From RHLJ01 sp963974345 (GTDB lineage Bacteria > Bacteroidota > Rhodothermia > Balneolales > Balneolaceae): 64,000 nt of DNA. Each line of letters starts with the position of its first letter. The first letter of the stretch is position 1. The position numbers and the translations under genes were made by a program. The stretch covers positions 160,166 to 224,165 of the forward strand of contig CAXBBW010000006.1 in assembly GCA_963974345.1 (NCBI GenBank), in the 5' to 3' direction. The notes under the pieces were generated by a model. The model saw nothing but the letters and a program-made list of their open reading frames with translations. It made no database searches and was not told where the DNA came from. This document shows, piece after piece, positions 17,378-27,898 of this stretch.

Positions 17378-20188
17378 TTAGCTTATGTACTCTTTCAGAT
17401 ATTTACCAGTATAACTTTTTTCTACTTCTATTATGTCTTCTGGAGTACCTTCGGCTACAATTTGTCCGCCGCCAAATCCCCCTTCAGGTCCAACATCAAT
17501 AAGCCAATCTGCACATTTTATAACATCTAAATTATGCTCAATAATAATTACAGAATGACCTGCTACAACCAATTCATTAAACGCATCTAAAAGCTTAGCA
17601 ACATCTTCAAAATGAAGACCGGTTGTTGGCTCATCGAAGAAATAAACGGTGTGATCTGTATTTTTTTTGCTTAAAAAACGAGCCAACTTTACCCGTTGAG
17701 CTTCCCCACCAGAAAGTGTTGTAGCACTTTGACCAAGTTTCAAATATCCAAGACCAACATCTTCAAGGGGTTGTAGTTTATTGATGATCGTGTTTTCATC
17801 AACAAAGAACTCTATCGCTTCAGAAATCGGCATTTCAAGTACATTATGGATGCTTTGACCCCGATATTTCACATTCAGAATATCTTTCCTAAATCTTGAG
17901 CCATTACAAACCTCACAGGTAAGTTCAATATCTGCCATAAACTGCATTTCGATTTTTTGAACGCCTTCACCTTGGCAGGTTTCACATCTTCCTCCTGGCA
18001 CATTAAATGAGAAGTGACCAGGAGTATAACCCATAATTTTAGCCTGACGTGTATTAGCAAATACATCTCTAATTCCATCAAATGCTTTCGTGTAGGTAGC
18101 AGGATTTGATCGGGAAGAACGACCAATCGGGCTTTGATCAACCATCTCTACATTATGGATGCTGCTCATTCCTGAAAGATCTCTAAAACGACCTACTTTT
18201 TGATTATAAGAACCAATATGCTTTCGAATACCACCATACAGCGTATCATGAACTAAGGTGGATTTTCCAGAACCCGAAACTCCAGTAACTACAGTGAGAA
18301 GACCTAGAGGAAATTCTACATCCACATTTTTAAGATTGTGTTCACTTGCTCCCTTTAGAGAAAGGACTTTTCCGTTACCTTTTCTTCTTTTTTTAGGGGT
18401 TTCAATTTCCTTACGGCGACTCAAAAACTTTCCTGTTAATGAATCTGCTTTTAATAGCTCGCTATAAGTACCATGAAAAACCACTTCACCGCCATGCACA
18501 CCTGCAAAAGGTCCGATATCGATTATATTATCTGCAGATTTCATCATCTCGGGATCGTGTTCTACAACAAGCACCGTGTTCCCAATATCCCGTAGTGATT
18601 CCAATATTTTGATTAATCTATCATTATCTCTTGGATGAAGGCCAATTGTTGGCTCATCAAGTACATACATGCTTCCAATTAACGAGCTGCCCAAAGCATT
18701 CGCCAAACTAATACGTTGAGATTCTCCACCACTCAAAGTATTTGCTAAACGATCTAAGGTGAGGTAATCCAGTCCGACTTCATCTAAATATTTAAGGCGT
18801 TTTTGAATTTCATATAAAATTTGTCCTGCTACTTCTTTCTCGAAATCGGTGAGTTCGAGCTTATCAAAATATTCACGAGCATGACCAATAGTAAGCTCCG
18901 AAACTTCTCCAACATGCATGTTTCCAACTTTTACATAGTGTGAATCCTTTCGAACTCGATAGCCTTCACATTCAGGACATCGGCTATATCCTCGATAGCG
19001 CGAGTACAAGACGCGCATATGTACTTTATAGGTTTGAGTTTTGATTTCATCAAAGAACTTCCAGATTCCGATATACTCATCTTTCCCTTTCCAAATGATC
19101 TTTTTGACTTCTTTTGAAAGCTCAGAATAGGGAACGTCAATTGGAATTTTCTCTTTGGCAGCTACTCTGATTAAATCTTTAAGATGAGCGCTAAATTTAG
19201 GAGAATCAAAAGGAGCTATGGCATTATTTCTAATACTTCGATCATGATCTGGAATCACCAAATCTTCATCAATGCCAGCAACACGTCCAAAACCTTCACA
19301 TTTTGGGCAAGCCCCAAAAGGATTGTTAAACGAAAACATTTGTGGAGTCGGCTCAGCAAACTCCATTCCATCCATTTCAAAACGTTCGCTAAAAGGTAAT
19401 TCTTCGCCGCCTCTCATTTTAATTGAACTTCGTCCAGCGCCTTCTCTAAACGCAGTTTCTAGAGAATCTGCAATTCTTGTAATCGTAGCTTCATCATCCT
19501 TTAACACCAGCCGATCTACAAGAACTCGATACTGATCTGCCTTAAATTTCTTGAGATCTGGCTCTTCCGTTGTTAGGTCAAGTATGCTTTCGTCGCTTAG
19601 CTTCAGTAACCTGTTTAAACCTTTCTCTTTAAGTACCTTAAGTTCTTCGCCTACTTTCTTTTTGTCGTGGGTTGGAATCGGAAAAAGCACATAAAATCGC
19701 TCGCCTTCTTTCTGGGTTTTAAACAGCTCTTCAATCGCCGTTCTTGGGGAATCTTTTTTTACACGTCTTCCTGAAATTGGAGAATAGGTAACGCCAACTC
19801 TGGCAAACAACAATCGAAGGTAGTCATAAATTTCTGTTGTTGTACCTACGGTAGATCGCGGATTATTACTTGTGGTTTTTTGTTGTATCGCCATAGCTGG
19901 GGAAATGCCCTGCATAAAATCGACATCCGGTTTATCCATTCGTTCTAAAAACTGGCGCGCATAACTTGAAAGGCTTTCCACATATCGGCGTTGACCTTCA
20001 GCGTAAATGGTATCAAAAGCGAGGCTTGATTTTCCAGATCCTGAAACACCCGTAACAACTGTAAGTTTATTTCGGGGAATCTCTACATCAATATTTTTAA
20101 GATTATGCGTACGAGCACCCTTTATAACAATCGGTCGATCTTTGCTGATCAATGAAGATGTTGAGATACCTTTTTTCGTGTTCGCCAT
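17378..20188 (-). CDS. uvrA: UvrABC system protein A
   Basis: The damage-recognition ATPase of nucleotide excision repair, full length (936 residues). Two ABC modules are visible: Walker A GVSGSGKS at 47-54 and again in the second half, two LSGGE signatures (NTLSGGESQR, TTLSGGEAQR), and zinc-finger cysteines CPKCEGFG, CPECEGY and CETCQGEG...CEVCNGSRF. It works as a dimer with UvrB in the cytoplasm. The start follows 188 non-coding bases shared with the divergent DinB gene; no recognisable SOS box was found there. Confidence 0.97.
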   Translation of the reverse strand: MANTKKGISTSSLISKDRPIVIKGARTHNLKNIDVEIPRNKLTVVTGVSGSGKSSLAFDTIYAEGQRRYVESLSSYARQFLERMDKPDVDFMQGISPAMAIQQKTTSNNPRSTVGTTTEIYDYLRLLFARVGVTYSPISGRRVKKDSPRTAIEELFKTQKEGERFYVLFPIPTHDKKKVGEELKVLKEKGLNRLLKLSDESILDLTTEEPDLKKFKADQYRVLVDRLVLKDDEATITRIADSLETAFREGAGRSSIKMRGGEELPFSERFEMDGMEFAEPTPQMFSFNNPFGACPKCEGFGRVAGIDEDLVIPDHDRSIRNNAIAPFDSPKFSAHLKDLIRVAAKEKIPIDVPYSELSKEVKKIIWKGKDEYIGIWKFFDEIKTQTYKVHMRVLYSRYRGYSRCPECEGYRVRKDSHYVKVGNMHVGEVSELTIGHAREYFDKLELTDFEKEVAGQILYEIQKRLKYLDEVGLDYLTLDRLANTLSGGESQRISLANALGSSLIGSMYVLDEPTIGLHPRDNDRLIKILESLRDIGNTVLVVEHDPEMMKSADNIIDIGPFAGVHGGEVVFHGTYSELLKADSLTGKFLSRRKEIETPKKRRKGNGKVLSLKGASEHNLKNVDVEFPLGLLTVVTGVSGSGKSTLVHDTLYGGIRKHIGSYNQKVGRFRDLSGMSSIHNVEMVDQSPIGRSSRSNPATYTKAFDGIRDVFANTRQAKIMGYTPGHFSFNVPGGRCETCQGEGVQKIEMQFMADIELTCEVCNGSRFRKDILNVKYRGQSIHNVLEMPISEAIEFFVDENTIINKLQPLEDVGLGYLKLGQSATTLSGGEAQRVKLARFLSKKNTDHTVYFFDEPTTGLHFEDVAKLLDAFNELVVAGHSVIIIEHNLDVIKCADWLIDVGPEGGFGGGQIVAEGTPEDIIEVEKSYTGKYLKEYIS

Positions 20189-20376
20189 GCTTTATTTTTT
20201 GGAAATTTCCGAATCAAGAATATACAGCTTTAAAGCTATCTTCCCGAGAGAGTTTGCTTAAAAATTTTCTCGCCGTATTAGTTCCATATCTTTTAGTTTA
20301 TAGGATTTCCCTAAATAAAATGAATACGTCTTAAACATTTCTTATTCGTACATTTTCTCTCCCTAATGTTAATCAC

Positions 20377-20949
20377 ATGATCATCAGTATGTATACAAAC
20401 GACTTTTATAGAACTCAATTTTCATCTAACCTAGATGTACTCAAAAAAATGGTACACGATGTGGATCATAAACTTTTGAATACCGTTCCTGCTCCCGGAA
20501 AATGGTGCATAGGTGAAGTTATAGACCATCTCTTAATCATTGGCGGAAGATATCTTGAGGTATTAGAGGCAAAGCTGAACGATCGACCTGAATCTCTCCG
20601 CAAAGGGAGCGGCCCATATTCACATTCTTTCTTAATTCGGTTATTTATAAAAGTGGTAAGTCCTGAGTATAAGCGGAAAACACCAACTATTGCCCCCTTC
20701 AAACCGCACGATCACAAGAACTTTGATAAGAATACTTTGTTAAGTGATTTTGAGTCTTTGAATAAACGCTTTCTAGCATTGATTGATATTGCAGATGAAT
20801 ATGAACTTGATCTTGGAAAGATAAAAGTTGGCAACCCGATTTACCCTATTTGGAAAATGAGCATAAGTGGATGTTTAGCGATTAATGAAGCGCATCAAAG
20901 AAGGCATTTTGGGCAGATTGAGAGGGTTTTGGAAGCTAATCAAGAATAA
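20377..20949 (+). CDS. DinB-family protein
   Basis: The second DinB-superfamily protein of the window (190 residues). It contains APGKWCIGEVIDHL, a typical DinB_2 segment with H51, and the C-terminal pair EAHQRRHFGQ (H173, H177), the expected metal triad. It is unlike the DinB protein at 6475 outside these motifs, so they are not recent duplicates. An alternative ATG lies four codons downstream. Role unknown; relatives are putative metal-dependent hydrolases or thiol transferases. Confidence 0.87.
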   Translation: MIISMYTNDFYRTQFSSNLDVLKKMVHDVDHKLLNTVPAPGKWCIGEVIDHLLIIGGRYLEVLEAKLNDRPESLRKGSGPYSHSFLIRLFIKVVSPEYKRKTPTIAPFKPHDHKNFDKNTLLSDFESLNKRFLALIDIADEYELDLGKIKVGNPIYPIWKMSISGCLAINEAHQRRHFGQIERVLEANQE

Positions 20950-21008
20950 CACTTCAATAGCTTTTGATAAACATTATAACCTATTCGCTATCCTTCAATT
21001 TTTAGGTG

Positions 21009-23891
21009 TTATTTGATAAGCATCATTTTCTTTGTTTCTACAAATGCACCTGCCTCAATTCGGTAAATATAAATGCCACTGGAAAGGTTTCGTGCATCGA
21101 ATATTAAATCATGAAAACCGGCTGCTTTTTGCCCATCAAATAGTTGGGTTACCATTTGTCCGATTGAGTTAAAGACAGAGATTCTTACGTTTGATGAAAC
21201 CGGCAGACCGAATCTAATAGTTGTTGATGGGTTAAACGGGTTTGGATAATTTTGGTTTAGTTCGAATTTGGATGGTACGGATTGTTCATTTTCATTAGAA
21301 ACTACTGTACCTATAAAAATTGTCTGTGAAGACTCTGACGATAATCCCCCATTATCTGTAATTGTTAACGTAACTTCGAAGCTACCTACTTCGGAATAAG
21401 TATGCTCCGGATTTTGATTAGTGCTCGAACTCCCATCACCAAAATCCCAATTCCATCTTACTACTCCGCCGTCGATTTTATCCTTATTGTCATTAGAATT
21501 GTCATTAAAAGATATCGTGTTGTTATTACCTGTAACCAAAAACTCTGCACTTGGAAAATCATTAACGGGAGAAAAAGTAATTACCGATGAATCTGTTCTA
21601 GAGGCACCATCAGTATCTGTTGCTGTAATTATCATGGTTTCTTGTCCCCACCAATCCTGAGGAGCAGAAATAGACATCGTTCCTAATTCTGCATCAATAC
21701 TTGTCATTATTTTTGATGTGGGGTGCACAAAAAGAGAAAGGTCATCGACATCGTCTCTGTCATCTGCCAACACTTTATGAAGCCCAAAAGAGAAATCAGA
21801 ATCTTCAAAAGTTGTGATTTCGAGTGGCATTAGGATAAATGGGGCTGAGTTTGTGTCAACCTGTGCCTCTATATTAAGATAAATCGATTGCTCAAAAATA
21901 GTTCCTTCTTTTGAAGTAACGCGATAAACAAGCTGATCTCTGCCCACATATTCTGAAATAGGGCGATAAATAATTTTAGTTCTCGAAAGGCTAATATCCG
22001 CTGTGCCGAAGTTTCCGTTAGTCACTCCAGATACAACTGCGGGTAACTCAGAAGATATGAAGGAATCGTTTTCGAGTGGCTCAATAACTATCGAAGTCCC
22101 TGACGAAAGAGATACTGAGTCAGGATTCATGGTAACTGGACCTGCATCTAAAATTGTAATATCAATGATAGATGAACTCAGAGTATCTCCTGATTCAGAA
22201 ACCAAAAAGTATTCCTTTTGATAATTCCCAGTTATCCCTGAAGTAGGCAAAAAAGCTACTAAAGTATCTTGAACAACAACCTCATTCCCTAATCCTGCAG
22301 GTTGTTCAAGATGAATAGCTACTTTATTACCAAATCGGAAATCGTTTTTTAGGATGTCCAACGTATCAGAAAAAGCCGATGAAACGAGTAAAACGTCCTT
22401 CACAGCGATTACTTTTGTTGCCGCATCTTCGTAAGTGAAATCATTAAAGAATGGAGTCTCTAGCACTTTCTCCTTTAACCCATTACCATCTGAGTCAGAT
22501 ACAATATCATTCAAAAAAGTGACTCGATTTTCTGTCGAGTCTAGCTCTTCGATAAAAGTAGACCCATTAGATTTATTTAGTACGAATCGGTAAAAAATGG
22601 AGTCTTCTATTCCAACATCATAAAAAGGAATCGTAGCCGAATAAACGCTATCCCGATTATGAGAAAGATAATTTCTTTCGTGATCCCAATCATTAAACTC
22701 TCCAATTACAGAAACACGATCTATGACTGGATCAAATTCTTCAAATTTCTCAAATGGTCCCATGTCAACTGAGAATATAACTTCTGCGCTCGTTTCATTT
22801 AGGCTTCCTGTAAACACATGTTTTTGTACAGCAGGGAATTCTTCGTTGAAGCTCCCTAAGTAAACTGTTTTTCCATCACTCGTAAAATCGATCCCTCGGG
22901 GTCGACCTAAACTTAACATGTTGTCACTTTCCGCCCAACTTACACTGTCTGTAGGAATAGGGTTTTCTGAAAGATCGCTATCAACATTGAAAGCATACCA
23001 AGTTTTATTAGTCCAGTTTGTTTCTTTTTCTAAAAACAAATTTGGAGGGTCGTTTAAACTTCCTGAGCTCAACCAAAGATCTCCTGTTACTGGATGAATG
23101 GTCATAGACTCTGATGAAAACCCTTTCAATATAGTATCTGGAACTTGCTCGAAGGGACTAAACTCATCGTTTCTCGAGTATCTGTAGACTGCACGATTTG
23201 TCCATCCTGTCCAAAAAATTGTACTTCCATCTGGAGTGACCTCAAAATCTCTTGAAAAGCTTCCTGTCAATGTGAATAGCTCTTCGGGGTTCTCCAAATT
23301 TGAATCGAGCCTAACCATCGGTGCATCTATAGAAATAACAGAAGAAATATAAATATTTCCTTCTGCATCTGAAGAAGCTTCTGTTATTGCGGGGTTGTCT
23401 TGTATAGGTTCTAGATTTCTAGCTAATCCCAATCCTGTTTTATAATCTACTTTAAACAATGAATACCATTGTGAAATTATAATATTTCCTTCGTGGTCTG
23501 TAGTAAGACCTCTTCCCGATCTGGTTTCATAACTATCTGATTCCTCATTCCAAAACCTTCCTAAAGTATCCGGAGGAGTAATACCATCTTCATAGGTTAT
23601 AATTTTTAATGGAGAAAAAGAGGATTGAACACCGTTAGGTTCAAACACATAGATAACGCGTGTAGGCATCACTTCATTAGTTCTAATACCTAAAACACTA
23701 TCGGTAGCAGCAAAAGGCTGAATCCACACTTTCCCATCAGGGTCTACAGCAAGCCCATGAATTCCCAGTGAATTAAAGGCCTCTTGGTTTGGAAACAATT
23801 GAGGGTTAAAGGATTCATCAAGTATCCACTGCGCATTAACAGTGCCGCTTATTGTTAAGATGAACAAAAGAAAACAGAAAAGCTTTTTCAT
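21009..23891 (-). CDS. Secreted propeller/PKD protein with T9SS sorting domain
   Basis: A 960-residue exported multidomain protein. In order: signal peptide (ISGTVNAQ); a beta-propeller-like region (about 20-360, with repeated DxxGNIYIS and VTPDGSTIFW blades); a CBM48/20-like sandwich (IDRVSVIGEFNDWDHERNYLS, about 390-460); one or two Ig/cadherin-like domains; a PKD domain (VRWNWDFGDGSSSTNQ); and the C-terminal sorting domain beginning NQNYPNPFNPSTTIRF and ending KKMMLIK. The last domain directs secretion through the type IX system and surface attachment. A starch or glucan ligand is possible given the CBM-like domain. The promoter region holds an operator-like palindrome. Confidence 0.85.
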   Translation of the reverse strand: MKKLFCFLLFILTISGTVNAQWILDESFNPQLFPNQEAFNSLGIHGLAVDPDGKVWIQPFAATDSVLGIRTNEVMPTRVIYVFEPNGVQSSFSPLKIITYEDGITPPDTLGRFWNEESDSYETRSGRGLTTDHEGNIIISQWYSLFKVDYKTGLGLARNLEPIQDNPAITEASSDAEGNIYISSVISIDAPMVRLDSNLENPEELFTLTGSFSRDFEVTPDGSTIFWTGWTNRAVYRYSRNDEFSPFEQVPDTILKGFSSESMTIHPVTGDLWLSSGSLNDPPNLFLEKETNWTNKTWYAFNVDSDLSENPIPTDSVSWAESDNMLSLGRPRGIDFTSDGKTVYLGSFNEEFPAVQKHVFTGSLNETSAEVIFSVDMGPFEKFEEFDPVIDRVSVIGEFNDWDHERNYLSHNRDSVYSATIPFYDVGIEDSIFYRFVLNKSNGSTFIEELDSTENRVTFLNDIVSDSDGNGLKEKVLETPFFNDFTYEDAATKVIAVKDVLLVSSAFSDTLDILKNDFRFGNKVAIHLEQPAGLGNEVVVQDTLVAFLPTSGITGNYQKEYFLVSESGDTLSSSIIDITILDAGPVTMNPDSVSLSSGTSIVIEPLENDSFISSELPAVVSGVTNGNFGTADISLSRTKIIYRPISEYVGRDQLVYRVTSKEGTIFEQSIYLNIEAQVDTNSAPFILMPLEITTFEDSDFSFGLHKVLADDRDDVDDLSLFVHPTSKIMTSIDAELGTMSISAPQDWWGQETMIITATDTDGASRTDSSVITFSPVNDFPSAEFLVTGNNNTISFNDNSNDNKDKIDGGVVRWNWDFGDGSSSTNQNPEHTYSEVGSFEVTLTITDNGGLSSESSQTIFIGTVVSNENEQSVPSKFELNQNYPNPFNPSTTIRFGLPVSSNVRISVFNSIGQMVTQLFDGQKAAGFHDLIFDARNLSSGIYIYRIEAGAFVETKKMMLIK

Positions 23892-23909
23892 TACAGGAAG
23901 TTTTGTTTA

Positions 23910-23924
23910 TTGAAAGCGTTTCAA
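23910..23924. promoter_or_regulatory. LacI-type operator-like palindrome TTGAAA-GCG-TTTCAA
   Basis: The 15-base palindrome resembles LacI/GalR-family operators (TGAAA-CG-TTTCA) and lies 19 bases upstream of the 960-residue secreted protein. It overlaps the end of the promoter-like octamer at 23922-23929, a natural place for a repressor. No LacI-family gene is in the window. Confidence 0.4.
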
Positions 23925-23929
23925 ACTTA
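23922..23929 (-). promoter_or_regulatory. Putative -7 promoter element TAAGTTTG
   Basis: Read on the minus strand the octamer is TAAGTTTG, a full match to TAnnTTTG, about 31 bases before the start codon of the 960-residue protein. The -33 TTTG element is weak (TTTA at a suitable distance). Confidence 0.4.
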
Positions 23930-24016
23930 CTCAAAAAGCCTCTGTAAATAAAGCTTATATGGGTAAAACTAAACTCTGAAATATAAAAAAATGGTTTAAA
24001 GAAGTGATTACAAAAA

Positions 24017-26422
24017 TCACTCCCAATCCTCTTTCCAAATTTTCTTACCATCCGTTTTAAAAATGAGTGCTTTATCTCGGCTGGTGAAATAGAGGTCGGT
24101 TTCTGTTTCTCGAATTCTTTGTATGGCTTCGGGATGTGGGTGCCTGAACCGATTTCTTTCAGCTAGAGAAACAACGGCTATTTCTGGGGTTACTTCTTTT
24201 AGAAAAGCTCTTTCGGAACTGGTTCGGCTACCATGATGACCAACTTTTAAGAAATCGGTATCTAGCAAATCGCCATAGTTTTCTAGTAGTCGTTCTTCTT
24301 GATCTTCTCCAGCATCACCCGTAAATAGAAACTCAGATTCTCCATAAATCATATTCAAAACTACGGAATGTTGATTGGGGTCACTGTTGAATTTCTCGCC
24401 TTCGGGACCAAGAACTAAGATCAACAAAGCAGGATCTATTTTTATTTGCTCTCCGGCTTTTACGGATTTTACTTCTATTCCTTTTGATCGGGCAAGTTCT
24501 AGGTAATTTTTGTATAAGTTTGATTCATATTCGTAGCCCGAGTTAATTATTTTTTCGATTTCAATTCCCTCAATTAAACTCAAAATCCCACCAATATGGT
24601 CAGCGTGTGGATGGCTTAGTATTACGGCATCTAGTTTTTCTATTCCTGTTTCTGTAAGATGTGGAAGAAGTATTGATTCTCCGCTGTTGAAACCTGGACT
24701 CCAAATGCCAGCATCAATCAAAATATGCTTTCCATTTGGGGATTGAACAAGGGCGGCATCACCTTGACCAACATCAAAAATTGTGACTTTTAAAACTGGT
24801 TTCTCAAATTTGTTAATCGTTGATTCTACTTGAATCAAGCCAAAAAGAAAAAGCGTAACTACAAGCCATTTCCATCTTATTTGAGGTGTTCTCCAGCTTG
24901 CGATAAAGAAGATAAATGCTATCCAAAATGGAAATAGAAGAAGACTAGGTAAACTTGCCTTCATCCAAGCCCAATCTAAGTTTGAAGAGAATAGTACAAA
25001 TGAGTTCATCGCGACAAGAAAAAGATTAGCTGGAATATTTAGTAAAATTCCAATGACGGGCATAAAACTAGAGATGAAAAGACAAAACAATGCAAACGGA
25101 ACAAGAATGCCAAGCAACGGGACAAATAGCGCATTTGCAACTGGGCTGATTAGAGAGACTTCCCCAAAATAAAATACTTGAACTGGATATAATCCAAGTT
25201 GTACTACAATTGAGACGATAACTACCATTAGTGGCTTTGCATACCAACGAAGTCGAAGCCAATATGGAAGTGCGTTTTGGATAATTGGCAATACAAGAAG
25301 TATGATAAGCACCGCAGAAAATGAAAGCTGAAAGCCAACTTCAAAAAGCTGAACTGGATTTATTATTAGTAAAGCTATCGCTGCTACACCCGTCAGATTT
25401 ATAGAATTCGGTGATCGGTTAAAGAGTTTTCCGAAGGTGAAAAGTCCGGCCATTACCGAGGCACGAATTACAGATGCTGAAAATCCAGTGAGCCCAGCAT
25501 AGCCGTACAGTATTAGAAGCAAGATGATCAGTCCAAAAACTCTTCCATATTTCTTCGACCAAAAGAATGGTATTATAAACCAAAAGGGCGCTATGATAAA
25601 GCCAACATGTAATCCTGAAACAGCCATAATATGGGATAATCCCGCCCGTGCAAATGCTTGCTTTGATGCTCCTTCCAAATCTTGCTTATATCCAAGAAGT
25701 AATGCTTTTGCTATAGGAGCGGTGTCGTTATCAAAGTTCTTATCAACTAGCTTTAACGCCCTAATGCGCCACCAATTCCAGGATAACATACTCGTATTTG
25801 GCTTGCTTTCTCTCAAACTATCTAGTCGGATTTGAACGTTGATGTCTCGTCTCTCGAGGTAGGATTTATAATCGAATTGATATGGGTTTCTTTTCTCAGA
25901 GATTGGAATAATGGTTCCGTTAAATACAATCTCAGTTCCTTGCTGAAAATCAGCTTTTTCTTCTATCAAGACTCTAGCTCGAAAAGAATTACTGGACTTT
26001 ATATTAGGTGAAATCGTTACTTCATTGACCGTAACATCTGCTCTTAAGTTTCCTTCTGAGTTTCTACTTAAACTTTCAATGGTTCCAGCAAAAACCATCT
26101 CTTCCCACGGTGAAGCTTTTGCGAGCTGAATAATGAGAGGCTCCTCTTTTTGCTCATGAATCTGGTAACGCACCCATCCAAAAAGTAAAACGATGAATAA
26201 AAAGAATCCTATGAGGATGCGAGAAATATTGATACTCAGCAGCTTTTCATTTCTCCATTCAAGAAAAAGGAAGAATAGAATGGTTCCTCCAAAAAGAATG
26301 CTCAAAACGAGAAGCTTTATTCCAAACCATTTCCCCGCAAGAATACCCACAATCAAAAGCAGAGCGATCCTTATTGCTGGGTATTGTGCAAATGGAAAAT
26401 GATATGTTAGTTTAGACGACAC
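24017..26422 (-). CDS. comEC: ComEC/Rec2-family DNA uptake protein
   Basis: An 801-residue inner-membrane channel protein for DNA import during natural competence. It has N-terminal hydrophobic spans and a DUF4131-like OB part, the Competence domain (LLLGYKQDLEGASKQAFARAGLSHIMAVSGLHVGFI), and a C-terminal metallo-beta-lactamase-like domain with VGQGDAALV, SHPHADHIGG and VGHHGSRTSS, likely the nuclease-like part. The start is GTG at 26422: a stop lies three codons upstream and the nearby ATG is out of frame. No other competence gene is in the window. Confidence 0.93.
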   Translation of the reverse strand: MSSKLTYHFPFAQYPAIRIALLLIVGILAGKWFGIKLLVLSILFGGTILFFLFLEWRNEKLLSINISRILIGFFLFIVLLFGWVRYQIHEQKEEPLIIQLAKASPWEEMVFAGTIESLSRNSEGNLRADVTVNEVTISPNIKSSNSFRARVLIEEKADFQQGTEIVFNGTIIPISEKRNPYQFDYKSYLERRDINVQIRLDSLRESKPNTSMLSWNWWRIRALKLVDKNFDNDTAPIAKALLLGYKQDLEGASKQAFARAGLSHIMAVSGLHVGFIIAPFWFIIPFFWSKKYGRVFGLIILLLILYGYAGLTGFSASVIRASVMAGLFTFGKLFNRSPNSINLTGVAAIALLIINPVQLFEVGFQLSFSAVLIILLVLPIIQNALPYWLRLRWYAKPLMVVIVSIVVQLGLYPVQVFYFGEVSLISPVANALFVPLLGILVPFALFCLFISSFMPVIGILLNIPANLFLVAMNSFVLFSSNLDWAWMKASLPSLLLFPFWIAFIFFIASWRTPQIRWKWLVVTLFLFGLIQVESTINKFEKPVLKVTIFDVGQGDAALVQSPNGKHILIDAGIWSPGFNSGESILLPHLTETGIEKLDAVILSHPHADHIGGILSLIEGIEIEKIINSGYEYESNLYKNYLELARSKGIEVKSVKAGEQIKIDPALLILVLGPEGEKFNSDPNQHSVVLNMIYGESEFLFTGDAGEDQEERLLENYGDLLDTDFLKVGHHGSRTSSERAFLKEVTPEIAVVSLAERNRFRHPHPEAIQRIRETETDLYFTSRDKALIFKTDGKKIWKEDWE

Positions 26423-26464
26423 ATAGAGTCAGACCGCTTTCTTCCCTATTCCTTACAAAAAAGT

Positions 26465-27898
26465 TTATAACTCAGGTAGATTGACAGATGGGTTATCCAG
26501 TATTAGAACCCAATCGTTTCCCTTCCCAGATGTTGGAGGAATAAAAGACGAGCCATTCTCTGGAAAATTCGCTGCTCTTACCGTTCCATCTCTTGGATCA
26601 AACCAAAAAGCGTCTATCGAATCTCCCATTTTTGATAAATCCACGGGGATCAGTTGACCTACTGAAGCATAAAAAATACAGAACGATTGATCATTCGCTT
26701 GAGCTGCTAAAATATAGGTGCTTCCTTTTGGATTATCCCCAAGAATTAATGTTTGATCAGGAACGAGTTTATTGAAGGGGCGTTTTGTAAAAAGCTCATG
26801 AACATGTCTCATATCATTTGCCCCCGGTCGATCTAAAGATTTCTTCCAATCAAATAGCGCCGGTATAGCAACTTCTCCGCCTTTCCGAAACATTTGCCAA
26901 ACAGCATTGTTTCCATAGGTATAGCCAGCTGCGCCAGATAATAAATTCCAATATGCAGAAACGCGAACGTCATCTTCAGTAAAGAATCCTTTTTTGAAGT
27001 GCGATTTATCTTTAATCAAATAGTCTTCATCCAATACTCCTCTAGATACTCTTTGCTCCGAAGGTTTACTGAAGTCCATAAACTGCCAAAACTCGATGGC
27101 AATATCTTCATAGCCTGGTTCTCCTTCAATTGTAGGTTTGGCTGGAGTTTTTGTCCGATCATTTTCTGCGTATCTATATACACTTTCAAAATGTTTTGAG
27201 TGACCGCTTTGGTACATGTTTACATCTAACCAATCCTTATTATGGAAAAATGTTGATGAAGAAGATGCCCCGCGAGGGTGATACGTAATTAGATGAATTC
27301 CTCCATCTCCCTTTTTTAACCCTAATGCCATCGCCTCCCATATTTCCATGACATCGTCATTTGCCGGATTTCGATCACCGCCTAAAATCCAGATTATTGG
27401 TTTGTCTTTATATCTTTTGCCCAAAAACTCACCGTAAACAGCCGCATTGTTTTTATTAAATATAACGGGTCCAGCCCCAGGATTTTCAGAAAAGACTTTA
27501 TCTCCCCACGTTGGTAACATCCCAATATAAAGCCCTAATTCTTCTGCTTTATTTACTATAAAATCTACGTGCTTAAGATACGCCTCATTTGGTTTAGTCG
27601 GATCTAAATCTATTAATGGAACTTCACCATAGGCATTCGGTTTTCGAAGCCCATCATTCTCTGCTAAAACTACAGCTTGGATTACCGTGAACTTTTTTTC
27701 GGCTCTATTTTCGAGATAGTATGTAGCTTCTTCACCATTTAAATCATGAAATAAATCCCACGCTGTATCTCCGATCCATAGAAATGGCTCGCCTGATGTA
27801 AATTCAATATACCTGCCGTTTTCATCTATTTTTAAACGCTTCTCATTTCCAGCTGAAGAACATCCAATTAGAAGAAGTGCTACCAGTACGTATTTCAT
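26465..27898 (-). CDS. GH140/apiosidase-like lipoprotein (DUF4038)
   Basis: A 477-residue lipoprotein (lipobox LLIGCSS). The catalytic part begins GRYIEFTSGEPFLWIGDTAWDLFHDL and continues with AVVLAENDGLRKPNAYGE and ILGGDRNPAND, the pattern of apiosidase-like TIM barrels (DUF4038, GH140). A C-terminal beta domain (about 380-470, ILGDNPKGSTYILAAQANDQ ... DAFWFDPRDGT) matches the usual collagen-binding-like domain that follows DUF4038. Likely acts on plant or algal pectic side chains at the outer membrane, but the sugar specificity is inferred only from the family. Confidence 0.85.
   Translation of the reverse strand: MKYVLVALLLIGCSSAGNEKRLKIDENGRYIEFTSGEPFLWIGDTAWDLFHDLNGEEATYYLENRAEKKFTVIQAVVLAENDGLRKPNAYGEVPLIDLDPTKPNEAYLKHVDFIVNKAEELGLYIGMLPTWGDKVFSENPGAGPVIFNKNNAAVYGEFLGKRYKDKPIIWILGGDRNPANDDVMEIWEAMALGLKKGDGGIHLITYHPRGASSSSTFFHNKDWLDVNMYQSGHSKHFESVYRYAENDRTKTPAKPTIEGEPGYEDIAIEFWQFMDFSKPSEQRVSRGVLDEDYLIKDKSHFKKGFFTEDDVRVSAYWNLLSGAAGYTYGNNAVWQMFRKGGEVAIPALFDWKKSLDRPGANDMRHVHELFTKRPFNKLVPDQTLILGDNPKGSTYILAAQANDQSFCIFYASVGQLIPVDLSKMGDSIDAFWFDPRDGTVRAANFPENGSSFIPPTSGKGNDWVLILDNPSVNLPEL

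Noticed and set aside
20941..21015. Inverted repeat (AATAACAC / GTGTTATT) spanning both convergent stops as a terminator
   Set aside because: The arms are far apart (over 50 bases) and no T run follows; both arms include the stop codons by chance.
24000..24051. Short ORF 23836-24051 at the end of comEC
   Set aside because: It overlaps comEC and the next gene on the same strand out of frame, with no start signal.
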